Shown piece by piece: positions 1-13,876 of a DNA stretch of 64,000 bases. Position 1 is the stretch's first letter. The number at the start of each line of letters is the position of its first letter. This stretch comes from Seriola aureovittata (taxonomy: Eukaryota; Chordata; Actinopteri; Carangiformes; Carangidae): NCBI RefSeq assembly GCF_021018895.1, contig NC_079377.1, forward strand, positions 11,290,501 through 11,354,500. Reading direction: 5' to 3'. Under the pieces are notes generated by a model. The model saw nothing but the letters and a program-made list of their open reading frames with translations. It searched no databases and was not told the origin of the DNA. Made by a program: the position numbers and the translations under genes.

Positions 1-1174
1 CAACGTCACTGCCTACCTCATTATAGACTTTTAATATATCTTCCCGTCAAAGACACTTTTCAATATGTTAAATAGAAACCCAGTGGGGCTGACTTCTCAA
101 GGACAGTGAGCACAGTGCCCTCTGGCTGCTGGCCAGGCCGCTCTGGCAGACTGCTTCTAAATTAACCGCTTCTCCACGCTGGCTCTAGAGGAAGGACTTA
201 TGCAGCTCGGAGTTAGTGCCCCGAGTGTTTAGCCGGCATATGCAACAGCCTGCAAAGTACAGGCTTAACAAATCAGACTTGATTGCTTCACGGACCTCCT
301 AACTTCCACTCGGGGAACAAGGGGTATCAGGAGACAGTGGAGAGGAGACTGTGCATCTGTGGCCCGAGTACCCTCAAGCTGCAGATGGTTAGTCCAGAAT
401 CTGCACTTAGGTAATTATCTGCTCTCCCTTGTTGTCTCAAAATGGAGAATTGGTTTTTGAAATCTATGAATGGCTGTGGGGTGGGTCCAAAATAGTTGTG
501 TCAAAGGCTCATAAGACATTCGGAGAAAACAAAATGGAGTTCGGCAGCAGCAGCAGCACAGAAAAGGATTGTGATAAATGTGTGCATCAGCAGACTAAAC
601 AAAACAATTATACTCATTTACCACAGTTTTTAAATCTTGACATCCGATAATTCGCTCTGCTCTCTCAGGCAACTATTAGCAAGATGGCCAAATGCTAATT
701 TATAACTAGAGGCATGCGTTGTTTTTAATGTCAGAACATATATTGAAATAAATGAGTTAATGTTATCTCCAGGAGGAAGTTGTCAGTCTCAATTGCAGCA
801 CTTCATTTAGAGCTGCATTATACTGAAGCTGCAGTAATAGCTTTGTTTGAAGTTATTCTTTCAGCCATAGAAAACACTTCTTTTGTTTAAACTTTTGGTG
901 TCATATAATTCATAACGTCAGGGGAAAACTTAAAATAGTTTTTTCTTATCAAGGCCATTACAGCCTCTGTCTGTTTAATTCATAGGAATATATAGACCTT
1001 TATTGTGAAATTGTCACAGGTTTCTAAACAGAAAGAATTGAGATGTGTATGCTTGTGTGAAAATAATAACTGTAAGACCCCTTGGACCAACACATTTCTT
1101 CTCTTAACACCAAAATGACGTAACATGTTGGAAACATTTAATTTAAACCGCAAGGGTTCACACTTTTTTCACAG
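1..1174. other. EYS intron, 3' part (enters from left of window)
   Basis: Upstream intron sequence. The next EYS segment starts in phase 2, so an earlier LamG exon must lie to the left; I could not find it here. A CAG trinucleotide cluster sits near 545-560. Nothing else recognisable is seen. Confidence 0.6.
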
Positions 1175-1325
1175 GCAGCACCTGACCCCTTGTGAAGCAG
1201 AGCTAACTCTCTCTGGTCACGAGAAAATCAAAAGCTCCGCAAGTAATTACTGGTTGGGACACATGATACAAAGCACAAACCACATCTTCACAGGCGGTCT
1301 GCCACAACAATACCTACCCAGTCAG
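1175..1325 (+). CDS. eys: EYS exon: LamG domain, middle part
   Basis: The segment follows a TTTTTTCACAG acceptor and ends at CAG|GTAAGA. It encodes about 50 residues, with a C-E-A-E-L motif followed by an F-T-G-G-L-P motif. The latter matches the conserved V-G-G-L-P strand of LamG domains. It starts in phase 2 and ends in phase 0, and it reads directly into the next exon's Y-T-G-C motif. It is the weakest EYS exon because the LamG similarity is loose, but phase, splice sites and domain position all fit. Confidence 0.8.
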
Positions 1326-2372
1326 GTAAGACTTACAAGAGCTGTTTGGTTTCTCTTCTACCTGCTGAAATCATAAGGTTGTGAAAGACATAAAACTCAC
1401 ATGAATGTTACATGATATATGCCTAAAATTGCATCATGATAAAAACAAATGAATTGTCTAATTTTTTTTTTTTTTTTTTTTTTTTTCCCATTAGAAAGCG
1501 AAACCTTTCCACAACTATACTGGCTGCATTGAAATAATTGAAATGAATAACCTGAGGAGCTTTTACACATCTGATGCCATCGATGGCAGAAACATTGACC
1601 AATGCAGGTAAAAAAAAAATAAAGGAAAATCGATGGCTTCACCACAATCTTTTCTTTTAATTAAATTTTAATCCTGGCATTTGTTTGTTTTTTTATTACT
1701 TAAACATATATACACTCAAAACATGGTCTTTAGTTTTTCTGTGCAAGAAGATGATTGTGTGTTAATATTTTGATAGTTACAACATTTAGTATGACACAAA
1801 CACCGACTGCCACATTTCGCTTTGTCTGATGCTTTGGGGAAAATATGATTACTTATTGTGACAAAATAAGATTGTGTTTCCCTCTCTTCTTTGTATTGTA
1901 GTGAAAATCTATCTACTTGTTAAATTACTGCACTTAATGGGTAGTTTTGGTTGCACAGGAATCTACTTCATGTTTTTATCCTTAAAAACAAAAATTTCTT
2001 ACATTAGATTGGATTTAACTTACTCAAACTTTGGTCTAATTTTACAGATATACTTGGCATGTCATTGAAGCCTCCACGACAAGTTCCTCAACTTTGGAAA
2101 CTCAATCAACCACGCCTGACACCATGAACACAACGACTGTGGCAGCTCCCACACAAACACCAAAACAGCCTGTGTACAAACCTCAGGTCTGCCGCGACGG
2201 CGTCTGCCGCAACGGAGGAACATGTCATGAGCTGCAGCTGCCTGGTGGAGCTCTGCCTTCCTGTCACTGCCCGCTTCACTTTACTGGAACTTTTTGTGAG
2301 AAAGGTAGGCCTGTAATGTTATTTTTTTTGTTTTTAGCTGACAGTGCTTCTCAGTTTTTATACATGATATAT

Positions 2373-2409
<37 letters not shown>

Positions 2410-5400
2410 ACAAGCAGTGAAAAGCTTAAGAACCTACTGTACTGTGACCTCCACAATGGTATCATCAAGAGCCAGCCAACAAGTTATGTTGGTTAATATA
2501 TGCTGAGCCTCTTTGGCTAATAGGTTTTACTATGAGGCAGAATAGAGTCAGCTGCATTAGGAATTTTGAGTGATGTGAATTATTCAGGATATGATTAATG
2601 AAATGAAAGATCCATATAAGCAGCTTGAACCATCGCCGTGTGTCCATGTTCACCTCCAACGCTCGCTGAGAATGAGAATATGACCTTGCAGCACTCGCTC
2701 AACATTCAGCTAAAGCTCTCATCCCTGTCGCCACCAAAAATATTTATTTTGTACCAACCACTCCAACACTAGACAACAGAACTCGACACACATACAAAGA
2801 AGTTCTCCCCTTTGCAGATTTCTTCTCAGTGCACTTATGATGTAGCTTCTGACGTCTCTTTCTAGCCCTCTTGCCGTGCGTGATATGCCTTGACAGTGAA
2901 GAAAACAGGATCCTGTACTTTGCTATTGTTGTCATTCTGTCAGTGGCAACAGTAGTGACACTAGAGTTGTGAATTAATTGCATGTGTGCTTGATAAAGCA
3001 AGCCGAGCTGCTCACAACTGAGAGACATTTCAGATGCTGTGTTGTGATAGCCATGTTCACTCCACTGCACTCTCACCACAGTATATGATTAATCCTCCAA
3101 CATGGATGGTCTGTCAAGCTTTAGACTCCTCCACATGCTGGAGTGGTGTAACATGAGCCATTTAAAGTTTGAAGGGTGTTTTTTGTTTTTTTGGGGGGGG
3201 GTTTTTTTCATTTTTTTCATTTTCAGCTTTTCAAAACCAAAAACATGAGAGCAAAAGCAAGAGGAGTGGGTTAAACTGTGTTTATGTGTTTGAATCTAAG
3301 CTGCAGTTATTAGCATGGTCGCTAAATTCTACCCACAGTAGTACTAAATTGTTTCTTTCAAGTCCGATGAGCATATCATTACTAACTAGTCTGAGGGGAT
3401 ACAGGTAACAATGAAAAAAAAAAGCCCTGTTCATGAATAGCACATCCACTGTGTAGTTTCTCCCCAAAGTGTAGAAGCTGATACTGGACACTATCAGAGT
3501 TAATGGTAACGTTAGCAGTTCTATCCTGTGCTCTATTGGATTTGGGTTAGTTTATACTTCAGCCAAAGTTGCCCAGAAAAGCCTTACGCTTCACTTAATC
3601 TTCATTGTAAAAGCCTTTCTTCTTGTAGAAGTGAAGAATCAAAAACAGCTAAAAAGCAGCTAAACAGGGTCATGTTGTAAAGAAACAAGAGTCTGATCTT
3701 ACGTTTCTTTTAATCATACTTATAATCTTAGCTCAACGCTACAATAGAAAACGGTTTCTGGCCGTAAAGTGGAGAGATAAGTCAGTTTTACAAATTTGTG
3801 TATTAAAAAGAAGTCAGCACAAAACACTTAAAAGATTACCAGGCACAGCGTTTTTCAAAGCAACTCATCAAGCTCATGTTTGCATATCTAATTAGCAAAC
3901 AACAAAGCGATTGAACAATTGTCATTTTATTCTGCAAAATCCATGGCTATTTTTTATCTTATCTTATGAATGTAATTAAGTGTTTCAATATCAATTTCAT
4001 GGTAATTTGCCACTGTTATCACTGTAAATACAGTATATCCCATATGCTAGAATGGAAAGCTTGATGTAGCAACAGTTACTAAGGGGTGAGCAGTCAGTTA
4101 CCTGTAATATGAAAAAAAAAAAAAAAATTATATCATTGCTTATTACGAAAAAGTCCCCCAGGAATTTCAGTTGTGAAGGAGCCCTGTGGGTAGGACAATG
4201 AATTATCCTGTAGGACTTTTTTCTAGCTTATCAACAATGGTGTGGCTTCCCCCTTATTCCTCACTTGCCCCCTCAAGTAAAACACACTGCAGCTCATATT
4301 GTACTGCACTAACAACTCTTTCAGTCTCGGGGTTTTAAATAACGAGTTCTGAATAAGAGTGGTCACTAAATGTCATATGTGCTGTACCTTTTAGCGGTGG
4401 AAATTCTAATTAGCATTACAAAAGGTTTCAATAATGGAGCCTGGATTGATTTTCACCTTCACAACCCTTGTGTATTCTAGGCTGTTTGCGTAATCTCGTA
4501 TTTACAGAATACACGGACATCAGACAGAATACCGCTCAAAGCTAATCGTTAACGGTCGTTAACATGGCACGAGTAGCCCTCGTGCACCTGACACCCTTGC
4601 CTAACACCTCTGCCATGTGTTCTAAAAATGCTAATTTACAGGTGTTTAAGTAACCTACTGAAATGTTATTTGTCTCTCCAGGCACTGTAACCAAAATGAT
4701 GCTATTTATAAGGCTTCACTCTCATTTGTTTTTCCCATGGGAGACGGATACGTCGTGGACAAGGTGCCTCTCCTCCGCTTACATGACAGAGATGCTGCTT
4801 GGCTAAACCAATTACTAAACATGCTTTGACCAACTTCTAAACAGCCGTTGGAGTATATCGATTATGATCTGTTTATTGATTCATTCACTCATTTATTCAT
4901 TCATTTGTTTCTCACCATTGTAGCATTCAGGCTCAGAGAAGGATACTTTACTAGCGTGCCAGAAATGATCATCGCATGTGACTGCAGCACATTAGACAGT
5001 TGCATGAATGTATTGCTTGTGTGGCAATATGTGTGAGCTTAGTGCTAACCTTACTAACTGAAAATTAACCCAAAGCTGCAGTGTAATCTACATGATTTTT
5101 TTTAATACAGTAAATTCCCGCTGCCATTCATACCTGTAAAATGAATCAGATGTTATGCTTGATTTGATAATACATTTACTTTTTTTTTTTTTTTCAATCA
5201 GTCATAAAAACATGGGATATACCCTCAGCCTTTTCCTTCCCTGACCATAAAAGTAAGTTCCTGATTATCCCTCAACTTGTCACACTCATAAAGTAGTGGC
5301 CTTTTAGAGTCGTTTTTGCTGAGTTTGAGAAATTGCTCCTCCTCAAAAGCAGTTCAGTCTCTCAGGTTCAACAGAGTGCAATCTCATATGATCACTCATC

Positions 5401-8400
5401 CAGTCACGTGCTTTGCAGCACTAGCTCTGATAGCCCACAGACAGAGTCCAGAGGCTGTTTACATGCTGACAAAGTCTGTGAATGTGTATTGCTACGGCAA
5501 CTCTGCTGGGTGACAACCTTGTCCGCACATCTTGTTGAATTAACTAACAGCCACAAGAGAAGTATAAGGCAAGTCACCCCCTGTGCTTTGCTAATTATAG
5601 ATATGTCTTCCTACCCAGTGACTAATGATGTGGACTTGTTTGTGTCCTAGATGAAGTGCTGACATGTCATACAGCATGTATCTAAGATAAAACTTCGGTT
5701 GTGCATTTGTCTCTGGAGCCATTTATATTCCTGTCTAATCTGTTACTGATATAATTGGTTAGTAATATGTTTTCTAATCTAGTCTATTATTTATCACTAG
5801 ATATGTAATGAAGAAGATACAAAGGAACAATTAAAGGCTTTAATATCTTTACAAGATATGATATCCTCTATCCTTAGATCCGTGGATCAGATTAGGAAAA
5901 CGTCCTACTTGTCAACTGATAAACAAGTATTCGAGTGTTTTGAATTCCAGTACTATGAATAGAGATGAACATTGTTACACAAAGAGGAAATGCAACAGAT
6001 GTAATGTGTACTGAAAAGTACTTTTACTGAAGTACTATACTTAAGTAAATTTTTAGGTACTTGTACTTGACTGCAGTATTTCCATTTCATGCAACTTAAT
6101 GCTTTGACTCCACCACATCTCCCACTACATTATATGATACAATTTCTTTCCAGATGAAGATTTTTCATGTCAAACATATGAGGATTATCATGAAATATTA
6201 TGAACTGCTACAATTTAAACTACTGCTGTCTAAGTAAAGGATTTGAGCACTCATTCCACCACCTAGTACATATACTGTAAATGAACAGTGGATCCTATAT
6301 TAGCTAGTCAGTGCTGGATTTAAGGCTCAAATAGGGATTGGAACTATTAGCATTTTCAAATCCAGCAAAGCTTCAAACTTCCCTAAAATGTCAGGTGTCA
6401 TACTGTCCAATATATTACTGGGAAAAATCTACACACACTTCTGAGGTAGTATTACACACAGAATGTCTGCACACATCTGATATATCATAATATCAACTGA
6501 ATGATTATAGTGATATAGTTTTTTTTTTTTAGCCCATGAAAGCTGTCAATCCAAAACTTTCAGACTTACTACTCAGTGGAGTAGGTATCTTATGCACAAC
6601 CTGTACATAAGAAGTTTGACATGTGTGAGCTGCGAGTCTTGCACTTTTTATCTTTGGACCCTGGGGATGCACCTCTGGTAGAGTAGACCGTAATCCAGGC
6701 CAGTACCTGGTGGTTCAGTGAGTATTTGATATCAAGTAGCCAACCATAAGACAGGTTTTGTCAAGATAAAGCCAGTTCATTTGGGCATGTCAGAGTTTTA
6801 AGCTATGATAAATTGTCTCTTCAAAGAAGACACAGTAGGTCGGGGACCTTGCCAATGACATCCTGTCAAGTATGTAAGCATTCAATGGAAAGCTAAGTGA
6901 TCACAAAAATTAGTTATGGAGTAAATGGCTGCAAGGTAAGGAAGTAGGCATAAAAGACGAAACCAGTGAGGCAGGAAATTATTCAGACTTGGTCTGTATT
7001 GATCATGACCTCCTTCTATGGCTCATTACCTTATGTCCTTATTTCTCGTATATTTGAAGCTGTGATGTAGGATTTTGGCCAGAAAGGAATAATAAAAGGA
7101 AAGTTGAGAGCACAGTTTTCCCCCTTCATGTCTTTTCAACAACTTACCAAACATTAACAATCTTTTTTCTCATTTAAAGTGCCATTTTAATTTGGTGTAA
7201 CCTAGTTCAAAACATATGCAAATTAGCTGTTTCCAAGTTCTCTTTTTGATATTTTTCCTTTACTTTCTCCAATCTAATCTAATAATTCATATATGTAAGT
7301 TTTTGCTTTTGCTTTATAGCCAGTTTATTTACCAGTCTAGAAAAATTGTTGCAAATTCAGCATCAAACTTCATTCCTTTGCTCACCAAGAGCTGTCTCCA
7401 GAGGTGAAAAGCAATGCCAACATTGACTCTTGATGTGCTTCTATTTCTGTCACTTTTTCAGAAGTTAGCATGCTAACCAGCTAGCCCCACCTGTCCTGTC
7501 TTGTAATATCAGTTTGCAATAGTGAGCATGAGACAGTGAAGAAGTAGTGCTAATCAGGGGGCGTATCTTGTCTTGTAAACGCAATGATGACTGAAGCTCC
7601 TGAAAACTTACATATAGCACCATTAAACAATATAAGTATGTTTTAATTTGTGTATTCATAACAATATCCAACAGCAAAATGACAACACAAGGCATTTGAT
7701 TGACTGTGATTAACTTTGATTTGTGATTTGTTGTGAAATATACATTGTAGGAAATATTCTTTCAAAGTTGAGGACCAGAGGGAATCTTTGCTGTAGTGAG
7801 GAGAAATAACAAATATTTCTTTAAAAAGCAAACAGAAAAAGACAGTTTAGGGTGGTGAGCCTGTCTGTTTTTGTGTTTGACATTAATGGGATGAGAGTTT
7901 GTCGGCTTCCTGCTTTGCAAGCACACTGGCTAGGTGCTGCCAGCTCTTTTTGTGGGCATCTAGTGTGTGTTTGCTGTAATTGCTGGTGCCTTTAAAAATG
8001 AGCCAGCTCAATCTGCCTTACTCACAAATTGCCAGCAAACATTACAGGATTGATTCATCATTTTCAGCCCAAGGAAACTGCTTCATCCACAACAAAAAGA
8101 AACACAGTTTTTATTTTCTCTTTGTAATTTAAAGTATTGGCTGTCATGTCTGCTCCACATACAGTAGAGCGTGATTCTCTGGGCAACTCGGAGGAGTTGA
8201 GAAAAGAGCAAGAGTGGGAAATTGTACGCAGGTGAAGATAACACGATTATGACCATTTGACAAATGGTATGACTAGAAACCCTTCCTGTTTGTTGGTCTG
8301 GTGACTAATCATAAAACACGAGCACGTCAGTGTCTTACTGCGGCCCAGGCCACTGAGCAGTCCTTACCGTCAAACCCTTCAATTCAACTTACTGATCTTG

Positions 8401-11400
8401 GTATATAACTCGGTTCCTTTTCAAAGCCTCGTTAAGGCCATTTATGTGATAGCCTGTTGAAAAGAATGACTAATACCCAGGAATTGCATTATCCCTGTTG
8501 CCACAAATAAACCCACTAATACTGCTCTAACTGGGCAAGTGGTGTCTGACTGACTCACCGATCACACAGTCCAAGAGTAAATTATAAAACAGAGCAGCAG
8601 CCACTTTCTCCTATCCACGTTGACTCACCAGTAGAAGGCAACAACACACGGGATGGATGATGATGAACACAAAAGTGCATTGTTCTTTTGAAGCAGTGCC
8701 TTTTTAATGGTGTGTTCATTTGAGGTTGCACAAATGCCAAAAAGCAGTGAAAGGCGTTAAAATGTTTGTATCCCTGTAATTTCACATTGGAATAAGCTAT
8801 AACCTGATTTCACATTATCAGAGAATATGAACTGTACACTGAGTTGTAAAATCTACATGTTTTAACATCCAAAACCAGCCACTTGAAGAAGTTCATCCTT
8901 GAGTGTAAACGACGCCACTGACTGAACATCATTTTGTCAATTGCCTCTGTGAAGCCAATCATGGAAACTTTAAGAGCACTACATATTATGTTATTTGTTT
9001 CCTCAGTATTCTTTATATTGATTTTCTAGATTTACTAGTCTGTTGTAGTATGTTGTTAATCATTCACAGGTCTGCTTTAAAATAACTATTTGATTTAGAG
9101 GAGTCATGAGAGGATGTTCATATTTCTCTTGCAATAAAAATTGTAGTTTTTGAAACATTACACATACTGTATATTATGAATTCTCCGCTGAGAATAAACT
9201 GCACTTTTCCTTGAGAGCTCGACTCTGAAAGTAGAATCCCTCGAGCTGAAGCCGGGGTGGCCTATTTTGAATCGACTGTCAAGCACCTGAACAGCGAGCT
9301 ATCCGCCAGGTGTACAGTGTCCTTTGTGTAAAAGCCAACAGATCATCACTGGTTTGTGGAGATGATGACCTGGGTGGGTACCTCCTCCACCTCTCCTTAA
9401 AGTCGTACCCCTTTGTCATCCAGTGCTGAATAACACACTAGCACGTAGCCCTGACTGGGCCGTGCTGACTCCGCTCTCATGCACCTTACCAGTGCTGCAG
9501 AGGCAGACACCAGCCAATTCCTGCTGTTCTCTTTATACTGACAAAAGCATTATCTAGCCTTCATTTAAATAAAGGTGTAATTGTATTACATCAAGTACAA
9601 TTGTGTAGAAATGTTCTAATTCGAGTTACTTTTCATATCATTTAAATGCATTTCATCAATTTGTGTTGTTCTTCTTATTGTAAATCTCCAGATACAACAG
9701 TATACATCCCCTCATTTGATGGCACGTCTTATTTGGAGCTTCAGCCGCTTGCATTCCTTCTCCAGCCTTCTCTACCTGCTGCTGTCAAGGACACCACTGT
9801 TACTCTCTATTTGACAGTGAAAACAAGATCTGCACAGGGCACCATCCTCCACAGTGAGTGCAATCTTTTCTTATTGCAAATGTTTAAAAGCACTCCAGCA
9901 CTGTGAAAGCAAGTATAGATAAAGGCTGGAGAAAATATTCATATCCATACTTCTGTGCCCATTATGTTTTCTTATGGCCTTTTCCTTATGCATGTCCTTG
10001 TAAGTGCACAAGGGCTGTCATATTTGTTTTTTATGGCATACAGTGCAAGCTATCATCTCCTAGTGCTTTAAATAATGATGTTTTTAGTGGCTAATATGTT
10101 GCTGCTGTGCCGTGTAAGAAGGATAAATGTGCATTTTAAAGAGGATTCTTGTCGGTATCTGCCATACTACAGACGTAGAGTAGATTATACTGCGGAAGCT
10201 GTTTTAAAAGGTCCAACTATACTAGACTAATCTAAATCCTCTCTGGACCACATAAATGTGCAAAATATTTAAAGGGCAAAAAATAAAATTCTAAGCTGGC
10301 AATATCACTTTCATACAACATATTGAAAATATCCGAGTAAGAAGGTAATCCAGGCATTAGTGTAAATATTGATAAGCTGGAAATGCTCTGAGCTCCAATA
10401 CCAGCCACTAAAGGTCACCATAGAAGACACCTGTGAACATGATGCATCATATTTTCTTTTATCAAACACGTTAATGTAAAGGAGTAATTCAGCATTTTCT
10501 GGTATTACAGAAATTATACACTCTTATTTCAGCACGGTAAATATGAAACTACTGCCAGTTAGCTCATCTAAGCATAAAGACAGGTTCTGCTAGCTTTTAT
10601 TGGGGGGGGGGGGGGTAATGCTGGACAGTGTTTTTGGCCAGGCGCAGCACGGACGACCTACGCCAGCTGTTTCCAGTCTTTATGCTTTGCTAAGCTAACT
10701 GACTGCTGCCTGTAAAGCTTCATATTCACTGTACAAACATGATCAATGTTCTCATCTCTTATTTCTTGACAAGAAAATAAATAAGCCTATTTCCCAAAAT
10801 GTCAAACTATTATATATAATATTTGTTGTTATCTGCGGATTAATGTTTTCAAAATGTCCCTTCAACAAACTGTGATTGATTGGCGAAACAGATGCTCTGA
10901 TCAAGATACTTCCAGTGCAGCTACAGTTGAATTTACTTGCAGAAAGCAAATCTGTGCTGTAAAGCATTGTTGTGATGCAAGTCCCTCAGAAGATAAGGGC
11001 TGGTCTGTACTTTATAATGCTGTCTAGACATGTTATGAATAAGTAACATTTTCTTAACTGGAAAACTTGCCCTCTTGTAGCTGTTGTGCTTGTTATCGCT
11101 GTTATTATTGCTCTCAACCTCCTCTGTTTTCAGCTCACTAATAATGCAGTGATGATACGTCACTGTGTGCTGTGTTCATCAGCAGCTAATTACATTGAGA
11201 TGTTGAAAATATAAAACTGTTTCTGAATGCTAAGAAAAAATAACAAAACACTGAATGAATCAAAACAAAAAAAAACAAAACACAAGGAATCAAGGAATTG
11301 ATTAAAGTTACTGCTTGTGGTGTTGCAATATAATTTTCATAGAACATATTGATATTATAAATGTTAATTATCACTGAAGTAATATAAAGATGTTACACGA

Positions 11401-13794
11401 GCTGTAACCTAAAAGCAAAGCAAAGGGATGCTCAACTGAAGGCAAGAGCTGGGCGCTCACGTGGGGAGCGAGGACCGGGCTGACCCATTACATCAACCGT
11501 GAGCTCCACATTGTACGTCTGCCTCCTGCCAGCTCTTTTGTTCCCACACCTGCACACACACACTCCCCTTTGTTACAGAAGGAGATTTGGATAGGTAGGC
11601 CAGAGCAGCCACAGAGAAGACCCTCCATAACAATAGAGCATTGTTTTTTGAGGAGAGAGAGTCTGTAGATTTGTGGTATTTTTTTTTTTTTAGGGGCTGG
11701 AAAAGCTGAGCCATGAGAACTTTGTTCCATTTATCCAGCTTTATGAGTATTATATGTCTGTTCAAAATATGTATGCATTTATTAAAGTAGTGGTACCAGA
11801 CGGCTGAGGGGTCAAGCCACTGCATGAATGCCTTGAGCTGTGGGTCCTCAATGATCAGTGTGTGTCTCGGTGGACCGCTACTGCAGCGCCTCGCTCTAAA
11901 AAACTGCAGCCACCTTGATCTTGTGACGCTATTGCTGTCCCGCAGCAACAACACGCATTGTGTGATGACCACAAGGTAATTCAGTCTGTCCAGTATAGAC
12001 GGCACGGACGTCACAATATTCAGGTTTCTGGTGTGACCCAGGTCAACCCCCTTATCTGTGGAATTGTCTAAAGGTTCGTGGCCTTTCATTTACATTTGCA
12101 GAGCTATTACACATTGCAGTACACGGCGGCGTTCACCCACACTTCCTCTCCTTTGATCAAAATGTGGATTTTCTGGCTCCAGTAACTGACAAAGTCTGGT
12201 GGTGAGCAGTAAGCTCGAATCTAGGTATAAAATGCCCCTACAAAAACCAAAAACATGCGATGATAGTGCGTGCAATTACAAGCAATTTCATTTTAATTCG
12301 TGGAATATAATGCTTATATAATATAATGAAGTCGGAAGAGCTGACGAAAAATAATTCTTCTCTGTTTGTAGATGCCATAAAAGTTAACTTAAAAGTTTTT
12401 GGTAGTCTTACTATAAAACTGTCTTGTATTCCTTAGAGAAATAATAGCTTGACTTTTCTGTCTCTGAGCTGACATTGGCCTCCCATGATGGCTAGTGTTC
12501 CACCAAAGACTTAAATCTTTGTATTTAAGTAGCTATTAATTAGTCAGCTCCCAGGCTCTAAATTAGTGCTTTTTATAAGGTTGGTGCACTTGAAAGGTCG
12601 ACCAGCTAAGCCTGAAATATACAGACGAGTGACCAATTAGAGCAAAAACCAACACAAAGTGTCTTACTGAGGTGTTGGGCCACCACAAGCTGCCAGAACA
12701 GCTATAATGCACCTTGACATTGATACTGAAGTCTCTGAACTCTACTGGAGGGATGAACAGCGTTCTTCCAAAAAATACTCCCTCATTAGGTGTTTTGATG
12801 ATGGTGGTGGAGAGCTCGTGTCTGACACGTGGGTCCAAAAATCTCCCATAGATATTCAACTGGGTTGTGACCTGGTGAATGTGAAGGCCATAGCACATGA
12901 TTCACGTCATTTTCATCAGTGACCCCTTGTGCCCTATGGATGGGTGGCAGATTCGTCCTGGAAGAGACCACTCCCATCGGATAGAAGTGTCTCAAAGGTG
13001 ACGACTCAGAACAACGTTGTATTGATTTGCAGTGACCCTTCCCTCAAGAGGACTCAAACCAAACCAGCAAAATGTCCCTCACAGCATAACAGAGCCACCG
13101 GATCCCCTCACTGTAGGGATCAAGCATTCAGGCCTATATCATTCTGTCGGTGTACGCCGCACGTGCAGTCACCCACTTGTGGAGAAGATGGTGAAGGATG
13201 ACTCACCTAACCATATCGCTTTTTCCCCACGTCTTCCATCTTCCAAACATCATTTATCTTTGTAATAAGGGGTTTATGCACTTAAACCCTACTATAATTT
13301 CCTTCACTATGTAATTGTTGACAGACTGTTCTTACTGACACGGTCTGATCACATGCTGCATTGACGTTCTCAGTCACCTTTTGTTTTCACTTACGTACCG
13401 CACTAATGCATGAGCATCATGGTCGTCAAATGTGCGCCGTCGACCACAATTTCCAACCCTATTCACTGAGGTCTGTCCCACAGAGCTGAATGCAGATGTC
13501 ACTTTAGTCACTGTTCCTATTGAAACACTGAGCCAGTTGAGCAGTCTTTGTAACTGAATCTCCGGCCATCCATGGCCAACAATGAACCCTCCTTCAGAGT
13601 CCCTTACATCTTTCCCTCTTGCCATCTTGATACAAAATCAGAACCAACCGGGCCTGCCCAGCATTTTTATACATCCATACAGGATGTTAACTGTGTATTT
13701 GTACCATGCAGTGAGCTTTTGTAGCCTTTGTGTGTGCATTTGTTATGTTATTTTATGTTATAAATTCTAAAATGTTCCCAATTCTTAAAAGATA

Positions 13795-13876
<82 letters not shown>

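Larger units (their letters stand above)
2305..9691. other. EYS intron (7.4 kb)
   Basis: It contains an AC microsatellite (2376-2412), a teleost dispersed repeat at 6007-6266, and one copy of a repeat pair at 7316-7603. Flanking exon phases match, so no coding exon is required here. Nothing else recognisable is seen. Confidence 0.7.

Noticed and set aside
11493..12089. 198-residue open frame on the - strand
   Set aside because: No recognisable domain, low-complexity lysine run, and it lies within an EYS intron next to transposon debris. Probably chance.
13797..13872. Regular repeats as possible CRISPR-like array
   Set aside because: Simple GT microsatellite without spacers; the genome is a vertebrate.
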